A stretch of DNA of 64,000 nt from Paludibacteraceae bacterium (GTDB lineage: Bacteria > Bacteroidota > Bacteroidia > Bacteroidales > Paludibacteraceae), in assembly GCA_017551675.1 (NCBI GenBank), contig JAFZLC010000055.1, positions 1 to 64,000 on the forward strand, read 5' to 3'. Shown here piece after piece: positions 1 through 7,820 of this stretch; positions within the stretch are counted from its first letter, which is position 1; the number at the start of each line of letters is the position of its first letter. Under the pieces are notes generated by a model, which did not search any database, was not told the origin of the DNA, and was given only the letters and a program-made list of their open reading frames with translations. Position numbers and translations under genes: made by a program.

Positions 1-745
1 CGATAGAACAATTCTCTTCCAAACCTAAAAGTTCATAGTATGGTTTCAAATTAACATGATATGTCGAGGATCGTTCATTTTTATACTCATATTCATCAAA
101 TTCCGTTCGCAGTGAAGAGTATCGATTCTTGAAATATTCAAAGTAATTCTTGTTGAACTTAAGTTGTGTCATTATATCCATCAACAATTTCCACTCATCA
201 TTGTGAATGCCGTCTTCCACAACTGACAATTTAAAAAGCATCTCCATCAATTGCTTTCTCTCTCCAAGATCTCTACCTCTCATGGTTTCAATAGCCTCTT
301 TCAACTTCGAATCCGATTCTGTTTTTTGAAAAACGTGAGCTTCCAACTCGTCTTCACTGAACCAATCAGACAAAAATCGTACCTGTTCCTCACTCACATC
401 TTCATTCAACTTACATACTTCACGAATAAATGGGAAATAATGGATAAGAGACTTTCCCAAATTGGCTCGTCTAGATACATAAGACTCTATTTGATCTTTC
501 GTCATTCCCCATTTCTTCTCGAAATGTTGATAAAGGGAATCGGATAAAATATTACAAAAAAAATCCGCAAAGAACATCCATAAAAAAAATGATAACATAA
601 ACACAATAGTCCAAATGCCGTCTATTAGTTCAAAAGTAACCAAAAAACCCAATAAAACAAAAGGGAAAAGCAGTATTATCGTTGTCAATAATATAATCAC
701 AAAGACCACCCAATTTTTTTGCCTTACTATCTTTTCTTTTTTCAT
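1..745 (-). CDS. DjlA-like membrane J-domain protein, second tandem copy (partial, runs off left edge)
   Basis: The frame opens at ATG 743-745 and stays open to base 1, giving 248 codons. It begins MKKEKIVRQKNW, has two hydrophobic stretches at roughly residues 12-35 and 45-70, then a cytoplasmic region almost identical to the neighbouring gene at 765-1652, including the TerB-like helical segment. The sequence leaves the window just inside the J domain (PYYELLGLEENCSI), so the HPD motif is not seen. TerB plus J-domain membrane proteins (DjlA class) act as DnaK co-chaperones at the inner membrane; that role is inferred. Only 19 bases separate it from the upstream copy, so the two are probably cotranscribed. 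The truncation is only the window edge. The membrane segment differs from the neighbour much more than the soluble part. Confidence 0.8.
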   Translation of the reverse strand, partial: MKKEKIVRQKNWVVFVIILLTTIILLFPFVLLGFLVTFELIDGIWTIVFMLSFFLWMFFADFFCNILSDSLYQHFEKKWGMTKDQIESYVSRRANLGKSLIHYFPFIREVCKLNEDVSEEQVRFLSDWFSEDELEAHVFQKTESDSKLKEAIETMRGRDLGERKQLMEMLFKLSVVEDGIHNDEWKLLMDIMTQLKFNKNYFEYFKNRYSSLRTEFDEYEYKNERSSTYHVNLKPYYELLGLEENCSI

Positions 746-1436
746 AACTATATAAATTTATTATTCATCCCCTTAGCATCTCATATGCTTCGTTGATTTT
801 AGTCATCATCGCTTCACACTCTTCAATTCTTCCCGCATTCTTCGGTAAATCTGGATGGTGTTGCATGGCTAATGAATGGTATGCTCGCCTCATCTCCTCG
901 ATAGAACAATTCTCTTCCAAACCTAAAAGTTCGTAGTATGGTTTCAAATCACCATGATATGTCGAGGATCGTTCATTTTTATACTCATATTCTTCAAATT
1001 CCGTTCGCAGTGAAGAGTATCGATTCTTGAAATATTCAAAGTAATTCTTGTTGAACTTAAGTTGTGTCATTATATCCATCAACAATTTCCACTCGTCATT
1101 GTGAATGCCGTCTTCCACAACTGACAATTTAAAAAGCATTTCCACCAATTGTTTTCTCTCCGTAATATCACTCCTTCTCATGGTTTCAATAGCCTCTTTC
1201 AACTTCGAATCCGATTCTGTTTTTTGAAAAACGTGAGTTTCCAACTCGTCTTCACTAAACCAATCAGACAAAAATCGTACCTGTTCATCTCTCTCATCTT
1301 CATTCAACTTACACACTTCTCGAATAAATGGGAAATAATGGATAAGACACTTTCCCAAATTGGCTCGTCTAGACACATAAGACTCTATTTGATCTCTCGT
1401 CATTCCCCATTTCTTCTCGAAATGTTGATAAAGGGA
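1..1436. repeat. Tandem gene duplication (1-538 matches 899-1436)
   Basis: Bases 1-538 align without gaps to 899-1436 at an offset of 898, with only scattered substitutions over the soluble part of the two J-domain genes. The similarity drops abruptly at about 539/1437, where the N-terminal membrane segments begin, and returns for the first dozen codons. This is a recent tandem duplication or one kept similar by gene conversion. Confidence 0.85.
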
Positions 1437-1652
1437 ATCTTGATAAAACACCATTTCTCTAATAAGTATTGTACTGAGAGGGCATGATATAAAAAATATA
1501 AAAATAATCCAAGTTTCTGCTTTTATTAATTGACCCAAACAAACATAAAGTAGAAAAAAAACAATAAAAGGTAAAAACACTATTATCAATGACAATAATA
1601 CATTCAAAATACCTACCCATTTTTTTTGCCTTACTATCTTTTCTTTTTTCAT
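765..1652 (-). CDS. DjlA-like membrane protein with TerB and J domains, first tandem copy
   Basis: This 295-residue protein has two N-terminal membrane segments (about residues 12-60), a TerB-like helical domain (about 90-210) and a C-terminal J domain (about 238-295) with an intact HPD motif at 266-268. J domains stimulate DnaK ATPase, and the TerB plus membrane anchor layout matches the DjlA class; the client is unknown. A longer frame reaches 1763. The start at 1652 (MKKEKIVRQK) is preferred because the tandem copy starts with the same residues and a TATTTTTG -7 element lies upstream at 1702-1709 on this strand, inside the longer frame. It diverges from the radical SAM gene at 1775. Confidence 0.85.
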   Translation of the reverse strand: MKKEKIVRQKKWVGILNVLLSLIIVFLPFIVFFLLYVCLGQLIKAETWIIFIFFISCPLSTILIREMVFYQDSLYQHFEKKWGMTRDQIESYVSRRANLGKCLIHYFPFIREVCKLNEDERDEQVRFLSDWFSEDELETHVFQKTESDSKLKEAIETMRRSDITERKQLVEMLFKLSVVEDGIHNDEWKLLMDIMTQLKFNKNYFEYFKNRYSSLRTEFEEYEYKNERSSTYHGDLKPYYELLGLEENCSIEEMRRAYHSLAMQHHPDLPKNAGRIEECEAMMTKINEAYEMLRG

Positions 1653-1752
1653 AACATATATATTTCTAGATATGGCGAGTTCTATATTTTCACCATTTAA
1701 ACAAAAATAAGAATTCTGACGCATATTAGCGGCATCGCATCGTAGAAAAAAA

Positions 1753-1760
1753 TATCTTTG
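1753..1760 (+). promoter_or_regulatory. -7 promoter element for the radical SAM gene
   Basis: TATCTTTG matches the Bacteroidota -7 consensus TAnnTTTG and lies 14 bases before the ATG at 1775, so the leader would be very short. No clear -33 TTTG is seen at the expected distance. Confidence 0.5.
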
Positions 1761-1774
1761 CAAAAATTTTACAA

Positions 1775-2710
1775 ATGGAGAGATTGAAACGATACAACGA
1801 CTACGCTTCCTATCTGAAAGCTCTTTTCCCTCATCGAATGCAAAAAATAACCATTCATGCAGGTTTCTCCTGTCCCAACAGAGATGGCAAGGTGGAATAT
1901 GGCGGTTGTACCTACTGCAATAATCAAACGTTCAATCCCGACTATTGCACACCCGACAAATCCATTACGCAACAACTCACAGAAGGTATTGACTTCTTTC
2001 GAAAAAAATATCCAGACCAACGTTATCTGGCTTATTTCCAAGCCTACACCAACACATACGGCTCTTTTGAAACTTTACGTCAGAAGTACGAAGAAGCCCT
2101 CAGTCACCCGCTTGTCGAGGGACTAGTCATTGGTACGCGACCTGATTGCGTCGACAACCAACTTCTGGATTACCTACAAGAGTTAAGACAATCGCACTAC
2201 ATCATGATTGAATATGGAGTGGAATCCACGCTCGACAGAACATTGGACTTGATCAACAGAGGTCACTCATACGCAGTGGCGGAAAAGGCCATCAGAGAGA
2301 CTGCCCAAAGGAATATCGAAACCTGCGTTCATCTTATACTAGGGTTGCCACAAGAAGATGAAAACGAGATTTTATCGCACGCAGACAAAATCTCAACGCT
2401 TCCCATCCGATGCATTAAACTTCATCAACTGCAACTCATCAAAGGCACTAAGATGGCTCAGCAATACCAAGAACACCCCGAATGGTTTCACCTCTACTCC
2501 GCTGACGAATACATCAACCTGCTTGTCCGTTTCATCGAACGACTCAACCCAGATTTCGTTATCGAACGGTTTATCTCTCAATCACCTAAGGAACTATTAC
2601 TTAACAATGGTTGGAACCTAAAAAACTACGAATTCACCGACAAATTAGAAAAGAGAATGAACGAATTAAACATCATTCAAGGAAAGCATTTTCAAATAAG
2701 AAAAATTTAA
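1775..2710 (+). CDS. Radical SAM protein, YhcC/TIGR01212 family
   Basis: This 311-residue protein has the family's N-terminal iron-sulfur signature CPNRDGKVEYGGCTYC with cysteines at 33, 45 and 48. The family's cluster has a longer first spacing than the usual CX3CX2C. The rest has the expected partial TIM-barrel features, including GLVIGTRPDCV and a glycine-rich EYGVES segment. These proteins bind a 4Fe-4S cluster and S-adenosylmethionine in the cytoplasm; the substrate of the family is not established to my knowledge. The gene stands alone behind its own -7 element, divergent from the J-domain genes. Confidence 0.9.
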   Translation: MERLKRYNDYASYLKALFPHRMQKITIHAGFSCPNRDGKVEYGGCTYCNNQTFNPDYCTPDKSITQQLTEGIDFFRKKYPDQRYLAYFQAYTNTYGSFETLRQKYEEALSHPLVEGLVIGTRPDCVDNQLLDYLQELRQSHYIMIEYGVESTLDRTLDLINRGHSYAVAEKAIRETAQRNIETCVHLILGLPQEDENEILSHADKISTLPIRCIKLHQLQLIKGTKMAQQYQEHPEWFHLYSADEYINLLVRFIERLNPDFVIERFISQSPKELLLNNGWNLKNYEFTDKLEKRMNELNIIQGKHFQIRKI

Positions 2711-2744
2711 CCCACCATAATTCTATATTTCCATTAAGAATTAT

Positions 2745-2752
2745 TAACTTTG
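2745..2752 (+). promoter_or_regulatory. -7 promoter element for the aminotransferase gene
   Basis: TAACTTTG matches TAnnTTTG and sits 40 bases before the start at 2793. No convincing -33 TTTG lies 19-21 bases upstream. Confidence 0.5.
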
Positions 2753-2792
2753 CATTTAATTCGCATAAAATTAAGTAAAGTAAAAAAAGGAT

Positions 2793-3992
2793 ATGCCACA
2801 AACATCTAATCGTGGACAATTAATGCCACAATCGCCAATCAGAAAGTTGGTTCCCCTTGCAGACAAAGCCAAGGAGCGTGGAATAAAGGTATACCATCTG
2901 AACATTGGTCAGCCCGATTTAAAGACGCCTAAGATAGCCTTAGACTCCTTAAAGAAGATCGACAGGGAGATTCTTGAATATAGTCCGAGTGACGGTATCA
3001 AAAGTTTGAGAGTCAAATTGGCGGAATATTATCACAAATTCAACATTGATGTAACGGCAGACGATATCATAATCACTTGTGGAGGATCGGAAGCGGTAAA
3101 CTTTGCATTCATGGCATGTTTGGATCCAGGCGATGAAATCATCGTTCCTGAACCTGCATACGCGAATTACACTGCTTTTGCTATTGCTGCAGGTGCGACC
3201 ATCAAACCGATTCTTTCTTCCATAGAAGAAGGGTTCGCCCTCCCTCATATCGAGAAGTTCGAAGAGATGATCACCCCTCGTACAAAGGGAATCCTTATTT
3301 GCAATCCTAACAACCCAACCGGATATCTCTACAACCAAAAAGAGATGAACAAAATCCGTGATTTGGTTAAAAAATATGACCTTTACTTATTCTCAGACGA
3401 GGTATATCGTGAATTCTGCTATACGGGTGCACCTTATATCTCCGCATTTCACCTTAAGGGAATCGAAGAGAACGTCATTCTATTCGATTCAGTCTCCAAA
3501 CGTTACAGTGAATGTGGTATCCGCGTAGGTGCTTTGGTAACTAAAAACGCAGAGGTGAGAAAAAGCGTCATGAAGTTCTGTCAAGCAAGACTTAGTCCCC
3601 CTTTAATCGGACAAATCATTGCAGAGGCTTCTATGGACACGCCTGAAGAATACATGCTGGAAATGTACAACGAATATGTGGAGAGACGTAAATATCTAAT
3701 CGACGGATTGAACCGCATTCCAGGTGTCTACTCTCCTATTCCTATGGGTGCATTCTACACGGTGGCTCGTCTGCCAATCGACGATTCAGACAAATTCTGT
3801 GCATGGCTGCTCAATGATTTCAACTACGAAGGTCAAACCGTCATGATGGCTCCTGCTTCTGGTTTCTACACAGGACATGAGATTGGCAAAAACGAGGTTC
3901 GTGTGGCCTACGTGCTTGAAAAAGAGGAATTATCAAAGGCTCTATTCGTGCTGAAAAAAGCACTTGAAGTATATCCAGGACGTACAATTTAA
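2793..3992 (+). CDS. PLP-dependent class I/II aminotransferase
   Basis: This 399-residue fold-type I aminotransferase shows the expected landmarks: CGGSEAVNFAF (phosphate-binding loop), NPNNPTGYLY (asparagine that contacts the cofactor), SDEVYREF (aspartate on the pyridine nitrogen), and the Schiff-base lysine in DSVSKRYSECGIR at about residue 236. Overall it looks like the aspartate/aromatic aminotransferase branch, moving an amino group between an amino acid and a 2-oxo acid in the cytoplasm. The substrate cannot be fixed from sequence. It is a single gene between a -7 element and a strong terminator whose stem overlaps its stop codon. Confidence 0.9.
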   Translation: MPQTSNRGQLMPQSPIRKLVPLADKAKERGIKVYHLNIGQPDLKTPKIALDSLKKIDREILEYSPSDGIKSLRVKLAEYYHKFNIDVTADDIIITCGGSEAVNFAFMACLDPGDEIIVPEPAYANYTAFAIAAGATIKPILSSIEEGFALPHIEKFEEMITPRTKGILICNPNNPTGYLYNQKEMNKIRDLVKKYDLYLFSDEVYREFCYTGAPYISAFHLKGIEENVILFDSVSKRYSECGIRVGALVTKNAEVRKSVMKFCQARLSPPLIGQIIAEASMDTPEEYMLEMYNEYVERRKYLIDGLNRIPGVYSPIPMGAFYTVARLPIDDSDKFCAWLLNDFNYEGQTVMMAPASGFYTGHEIGKNEVRVAYVLEKEELSKALFVLKKALEVYPGRTI

Positions 3993-4008
3993 TTTGTACG
4001 TCCTTTTT
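3978..4008 (+). terminator. Rho-independent terminator overlapping the aminotransferase stop codon
   Basis: A perfect 10-base stem (GGACGTACAA at 3978-3987 with TTGTACGTCC at 3994-4003) is followed by five T. The last codons and the TAA stop at 3990-3992 lie inside the stem-loop, so the final residues are encoded by the terminator. Confidence 0.8.
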
Positions 4009-4021
4009 AATTCCCCCTCCT

Positions 4022-5269
4022 ATGAACTACGAATTATTCATAGCAAAAAGAATTTTTTTCAGTAAAAAAGGCAAGGAACGGATATCTCAACACATGGTTC
4101 ACATTGCCACAGGGGGAATTGCTATCAGTTTGGCTGTTATGCTCATCGCCATTGGCGTTGTCATCGGATTCAAACAAGAAGTGAGAAACAAGTTGATCGG
4201 ATTTGGCTCCCATATCCAAGTTTCCGCCTCCTTCTCCAACCAAACCTATGAAACACAACCCATTCAATTTGATTCTACCACCATCTCCTTATTAAGAAAC
4301 ACTTCTGGAGTAAAACACGTACAACGTTTTGCCACTCAACCAGGCATACTGAAGGTGAATGAAGATTTTCAAGGCGTCGTGCTGAAAGGTGTCGACAAAG
4401 ATTTCAACTGGGACTTTTTCCAAAAGAACCTTGTTGAAGGATCCACCTTCGAACTCTCCGACTCCTCCTCTTCCAACCAATCTCTCATATCCAAGAAGAT
4501 GGCTGACCTGATGCAACTATCCTTAGGCGATAAATATCACATCTATTTCGTCATCAACGGGAAAGTGCGCGTCCGTCCACTCGAAGTGACCGGCATCTAC
4601 TCATCTGGCTTCTCCGACTATGACAAACTCTTCATCATCGGAGATATCCGTCATGTGAGAAAACTCAACCAATGGGAAGATGACCAATGCAGTGGCGTGG
4701 AAATCGAAATCAATGATTTCCAAAAACTTGCAGAGACATCAGATGCCATCTATTCCTCAATAGGCAATAAACGCGATCAATCGGGGAATTTTTATATGAT
4801 AAAAACCATACAAGAGATTAATCCTCAAATATTCAGTTGGTTGGATCTGTTAGATATGAATGCGAAAGTCATTCTCATCCTGATGATGTTTGTTGCTGGA
4901 TTTACAATGATCTCTGGCCTCCTCATTTTGATTTTAGACAGAACCAATATGATTGGTGTCTTAAAAGCTTTAGGTGCAAGCAATATCAGTGTTCAGAAAC
5001 TATTCTTCTACGTATCCCTTCTAATCGTGGGCAAAGGAATGATTATCGGCAACCTACTGGGCTTAACCCTCTGCTTCCTGCAAAAGAACCTGCATATCAT
5101 CAAACTCGACCCTGATGTCTACTACGTAAATGCCGTACCCGTTGAAATACCTTTTATCTACATTATCTTAGTCAATATCGGCGTCTTCTTCATCTCATCT
5201 CTCATTCTTCGTGCCTCTACCTTCATCATCACGAAGATATCTCCTATCAAATCCATCCGATTTGAATAA
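4022..5269 (+). CDS. ABC transporter permease, LolC/LolE (FtsX) family
   Basis: The 415-residue protein has the MacB/FtsX/LolC plan: one membrane helix near residues 30-50 (GGIAISLAVMLIAIGVVIGF), a large periplasmic domain to about 280, then three membrane helices including the LDLLDMNAKVILILMMFVAGFTMISGLLILILDRT region and the conserved IGVLKALGAS turn. LolC/E permeases with the ATPase LolD extract lipoproteins from the inner membrane; that role is inferred from family, and no ATPase gene is adjacent. It starts 13 bases after the preceding terminator and is followed by a repeat array. Confidence 0.85.
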   Translation: MNYELFIAKRIFFSKKGKERISQHMVHIATGGIAISLAVMLIAIGVVIGFKQEVRNKLIGFGSHIQVSASFSNQTYETQPIQFDSTTISLLRNTSGVKHVQRFATQPGILKVNEDFQGVVLKGVDKDFNWDFFQKNLVEGSTFELSDSSSSNQSLISKKMADLMQLSLGDKYHIYFVINGKVRVRPLEVTGIYSSGFSDYDKLFIIGDIRHVRKLNQWEDDQCSGVEIEINDFQKLAETSDAIYSSIGNKRDQSGNFYMIKTIQEINPQIFSWLDLLDMNAKVILILMMFVAGFTMISGLLILILDRTNMIGVLKALGASNISVQKLFFYVSLLIVGKGMIIGNLLGLTLCFLQKNLHIIKLDPDVYYVNAVPVEIPFIYIILVNIGVFFISSLILRASTFIITKISPIKSIRFE

Positions 5270-5275
5270 TAATAA

Positions 5276-5353
5276 ATGAGTCGCTTCGCGAGAAATCTCA
5301 CAAATCTGTTCAAAGGACACTCTTTTATGTGCACTAATATGAATTTATATGAT
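5276..5353. repeat. Hairpin repeat, copy 1 (internally deleted)
   Basis: This copy keeps the left end (ATGAGTCGCTTCGCGAGAAA) and the right tail (GGACACTC through TTTATATGAT) but lacks the middle, as if the two arms were joined directly. It begins 6 bases after the permease stop codon. Confidence 0.75.
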
Positions 5354-5529
5354 ATGAGTCGCTTCGCGAGAAATCTCACAAATCTATTCAAATCTTACAA
5401 ATCTCTATTACAGAAACTTATTGTTATCTGTTATCAAGTTCACAAACATATTTGTCGGATTTGTAACGATTTGTAAGATTTCTGTCCGAAGGACACTCCT
5501 TTATGTGCGCTAATATGAATTTATATGAT
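5354..5529. repeat. Hairpin repeat, copy 2 (full length, 176 bases)
   Basis: The unit has long inverted arms: the left arm (about 5357-5405) contains AGAAATCTCACAAATCT and the right arm (about 5449-5496) contains AGATTT-type complements ending GATTTGTAAGATTTCTGTCC. Small hairpins sit at both ends: TCGC-TTC-GCGA on the left and GTCC-GAA-GGAC on the right. The whole unit could fold into one extended imperfect stem. No transposase is encoded. Confidence 0.8.
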
Positions 5530-5690
5530 ATGAGTCGCTTCGCGAGAAATCTTACAAATCTATTCAAATCTCACAAATCTATTATAATAGTTGATACTCT
5601 GTTATCAAATTCATTTTGGAAACATATTTGTCGGATTTGTAAAGATTTGTATGATTTCTGTCCGAAGGACACTCCTTTTATGTGCACTAA
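5530..5690. repeat. Hairpin repeat, copy 3
   Basis: This copy is very similar to copy 2 over both arms but differs in the loop region and lacks the final tail. Short frames inside the array encode a repeated peptide (MSRFARNLTNLFK), which simply follows the repeat and is not taken as a gene. The array fills most of the 550-base gap between the permease and the Nudix gene. Confidence 0.8.
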
Positions 5691-5782
5691 ATTTTTAATC
5701 TATATTAATGGAGTATCTGCCAAAAATATTTTTTGTGTGATTTTTACGCAAAAAAGTTTGTTATTTCAAAAATCTGTTTTAT

Positions 5783-5808
5783 TTTTGTCGTGTATAATTT
5801 ACACAAAA
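5783..5808. promoter_or_regulatory. Palindrome upstream of the Nudix regulator, possible operator
   Basis: GTGTATAATTTACAC at 5790-5804 has perfect 5-base arms, with partial extension by TTTTGT on the left and AAAA on the right. It lies 15 bases before the ATG at 5820. A binding site for the regulator encoded just downstream is an inference. The same bases also contain a possible -7 element. Confidence 0.35.
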
Positions 5809-5819
5809 TAGAAATAAAG

Positions 5820-6530
5820 ATGTCATACACGTATAAATATCCACATCCGGCAGTCACGACAGACTGTGTCATCTTCAGTTTTGATGGCATTGATCTAAAG
5901 GTGTTGCTAATAGAAAGAGGTAATGATCCTTTCAAAGGTCATTGGGCATTCCCTGGTGGTTTTTTAAACATGAATGAGAATGCAGAGCAAGGCGCGTTAC
6001 GAGAATTACAAGAAGAAACAGGACTGACTCCGAATTACATAGAACAATTTCACACATTCACAGGCGTAGACAGGGATCCACGCGAAAGAGTCGTTTCCAT
6101 CGCCTATTTAGCATTGATAAAACCAACAGATGTAAAAGGTGGTGATGATGCGAGTGATGCCAAATGGTTCAGTTTGAAAGGGCTTCCGCCATTAGCGTTC
6201 GATCACGAATATATCTTTCGTGTTGCCCAGCAAGCATTACGGGAGCGTATCTATTTTGAATCAATAGGTTTTGATTTATTGGGTGATTGTTTCACCATTC
6301 CTGAGGTACAACGTCTGTACGAAGCGATTCTGAACATTCGATTCGACAGGAGAAACTTTCAGAAAAAGCTGTTGCTGATGGACATTTTGGAGGAGATTGA
6401 CGACAGGGAGTCTACAGAGGGCAAAGAGAATCAAACAATGACAAGAGGCAGAAAAGCAAAAAAATACCGATTTAATCGAAAGAAATATGAAAAGATGAAA
6501 GAGAGTGGCCATTTCAAATTTGAATTTTGA
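5820..6530 (+). CDS. Nudix hydrolase with C-terminal winged helix (NrtR/AraR-like regulator)
   Basis: This 236-residue protein has an N-terminal Nudix domain (about residues 8-140) with an intact Nudix box, GFLNMNE...RELQEETGL, and a C-terminal winged-helix segment (FTIPEVQRLYEAIL...FDRRNFQKKLL, about 155-200) typical of NrtR-type regulators. Relatives control NAD or sugar genes and bind ADP-ribose or derivatives; some keep pyrophosphatase activity, which the intact box permits here. A longer frame starts at 5733, but the start at 5820 gives the normal family N-terminus and follows an A-rich leader. The next gene is an ADP-ribosylglycohydrolase, suggesting a link to ADP-ribose metabolism. Confidence 0.85.
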   Translation: MSYTYKYPHPAVTTDCVIFSFDGIDLKVLLIERGNDPFKGHWAFPGGFLNMNENAEQGALRELQEETGLTPNYIEQFHTFTGVDRDPRERVVSIAYLALIKPTDVKGGDDASDAKWFSLKGLPPLAFDHEYIFRVAQQALRERIYFESIGFDLLGDCFTIPEVQRLYEAILNIRFDRRNFQKKLLLMDILEEIDDRESTEGKENQTMTRGRKAKKYRFNRKKYEKMKESGHFKFEF

Positions 6531-6608
6531 TCTCACATTAAGGGAGTTCAATAAAATCTTTTCAACACGAGAGAATTAATCAAAAGTAGAACTAAAAAAT
6601 TTATTACT

Positions 6609-7421
6609 ATGTACGGTGCAATTATTGGAGACACGACAGGGTCTATTTATGAATTTAACAATGTGAAGAGGACAGACATCCCATTATTTACAGATAGAAG
6701 CAACTATACCGATGATAGTGTCATCACCATGGCTGTGGCCAATTGGTTGCTAACAGACCCTTCACAATCACCGAAGGCCTTGGAGGAATCGATTGTGGGA
6801 ATAGCTCACGATTTCAAGAATCCGATGGGTGGATATGGTGGTTCTTTTTTCAGATGGCTTTTTACCACGAAAGAGAGGGCTCCTTATAACTCATGGGGCA
6901 ATGGTTCAGCTATGCGTGTCAGTCCCGTAGGTTGGTTTTTCGACACTTTAGAGGAGACGGAGCGTGTAGCACAGATCTCGGCAGAGATTACACACAACCA
7001 TCCAGAGGGCATCAAAGGTGCACAAGCCACAGCCGCAGCCATCTTTATGGCGCGTACCAACCACAGTAAAGAAGAGATCAAGAAGTATATCGAAGAGAAG
7101 TACGGATACAACCTACATCGCACCTGCGATGAAATCAGACCCACCTACTTTTTCAATGAAAGTTGTCAGGAGACGGTTCCCGAAGCAATCATCGCCTTTC
7201 TCGACAGCACAGATTTTGAGAATGCCATTCGTTTAGGTATCTCGCTAGGTGGCGACTCCGACACGCTAACCTGCATTACAGGTGCCATTGCAGAAGCATA
7301 CTACAAATCGATTCCTGCTTATATGATCGACGAGATCAACAAAAGGATTCCAGACAGATTCAAGGAGATTATTCAAGGAGTGATCGAAAAGAGTTATTAC
7401 AAGGAAATCTGGGGAAAATAG
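6609..7421 (+). CDS. ADP-ribosylglycohydrolase family protein (DraG/ARH fold)
   Basis: The 270-residue protein starts with GAIIGDTTGSIYE and carries the metal-binding TDDS motif at residues 34-37 and the C-terminal LGGDSDT motif (about 213-219), the two Mg-binding signatures of the family. Members remove ADP-ribose from proteins or small molecules in the cytoplasm. It lies 78 bases downstream of the Nudix-wHTH gene on the same strand. No ADP-ribosyltransferase is visible in the window, so the substrate is unknown. Confidence 0.9.
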   Translation: MYGAIIGDTTGSIYEFNNVKRTDIPLFTDRSNYTDDSVITMAVANWLLTDPSQSPKALEESIVGIAHDFKNPMGGYGGSFFRWLFTTKERAPYNSWGNGSAMRVSPVGWFFDTLEETERVAQISAEITHNHPEGIKGAQATAAAIFMARTNHSKEEIKKYIEEKYGYNLHRTCDEIRPTYFFNESCQETVPEAIIAFLDSTDFENAIRLGISLGGDSDTLTCITGAIAEAYYKSIPAYMIDEINKRIPDRFKEIIQGVIEKSYYKEIWGK

Positions 7422-7494
7422 TAGAGGAGCACGGCCGTGCGTCTCTGCGGCCAGCCACATCACGTTTATCTGTGCTCCCCTGAATAATTTGGGG
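7422..7494. repeat. Palindromic intergenic element
   Basis: The perfect palindrome GCACGGCCGTGC (7429-7440) lies in a GC-rich segment bounded by imperfect inverted arms (AGGAGCAC near 7424 and GTGCTCCCCT at 7472-7481). A second small hairpin follows, CCCC-N10-GGGG at 7477-7494. Composition is unlike its surroundings. I recall similar elements as dispersed repeats in Bacteroidota, but only one copy is seen here. It may also help end the preceding transcript. Confidence 0.5.
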
Positions 7495-7514
7495 TACGCT
7501 TTTTGGATCAAAGA

Positions 7515-7546
7515 TTTGGAGATTTAGGGGGCAAAATATAAATTTG
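7515..7546 (+). promoter_or_regulatory. Promoter for the toxin-antitoxin pair
   Basis: TTTG at 7515-7518, a 20-base spacer and TAAATTTG at 7539-7546 match the Bacteroidota -33/-7 consensus. The start codon of the small first gene is 55 bases further on. Confidence 0.7.
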
Positions 7547-7601
7547 CATAGAAATATATCCGTAAATAATACTGGAGACAACTCCATAAAGAGTTCATAA
7601 T

Positions 7602-7820
7602 ATGCAAACATCAACCTTAAATAAAGCACAACTTGAGATTCTTGACATGATGTCATTTGTCAAGACGCAAGAGACTTTGTCTGAACTCAAGCAAGTAATA
7701 TCCAATTACTTTGCTTCTGAATTAGAGAAAGAGATGAATCACTTATGGGAAACAAAAGAAATGACGGAGGAAAAGGTAGAAAGTTTCAAAACATTACATG
7801 AACGAACACCTTATAAATGA
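7602..7820 (+). CDS. Small protein, probable antitoxin of the PIN pair
   Basis: This 72-residue acidic, mostly helical protein has no motif I can name. Its last codons overlap the start of the PIN-family gene by four bases, the usual arrangement for an antitoxin before its toxin, and the pair has its own consensus promoter. The antitoxin role is inferred from position only. Similar short proteins precede PIN_3-type toxins in Bacteroidota as far as I recall. Confidence 0.7.
   Translation: MQTSTLNKAQLEILDMMSFVKTQETLSELKQVISNYFASELEKEMNHLWETKEMTEEKVESFKTLHERTPYK

Noticed and set aside
1..745. Frameshifted pseudogene in the first J-domain copy
   Set aside because: Reading the minus strand from 745 gives an open frame through to the window edge; the missing end is only the window limit.
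251..1487. Plus-strand frames inside the J-domain genes
   Set aside because: They are antisense to two well-supported conserved genes and share the duplication only because the minus-strand genes do.
5276..5690. Possible CRISPR array
   Set aside because: Units are about 176 bases, there are only three, and the parts between the arms are not unique short spacers.
5276..5811. Frames encoding a repeated peptide MSRFARNLTNLFK
   Set aside because: The peptide follows the hairpin repeat units exactly, differs between copies outside the arms, and lacks ribosome-binding context. It is better explained as a repeat than as genes.
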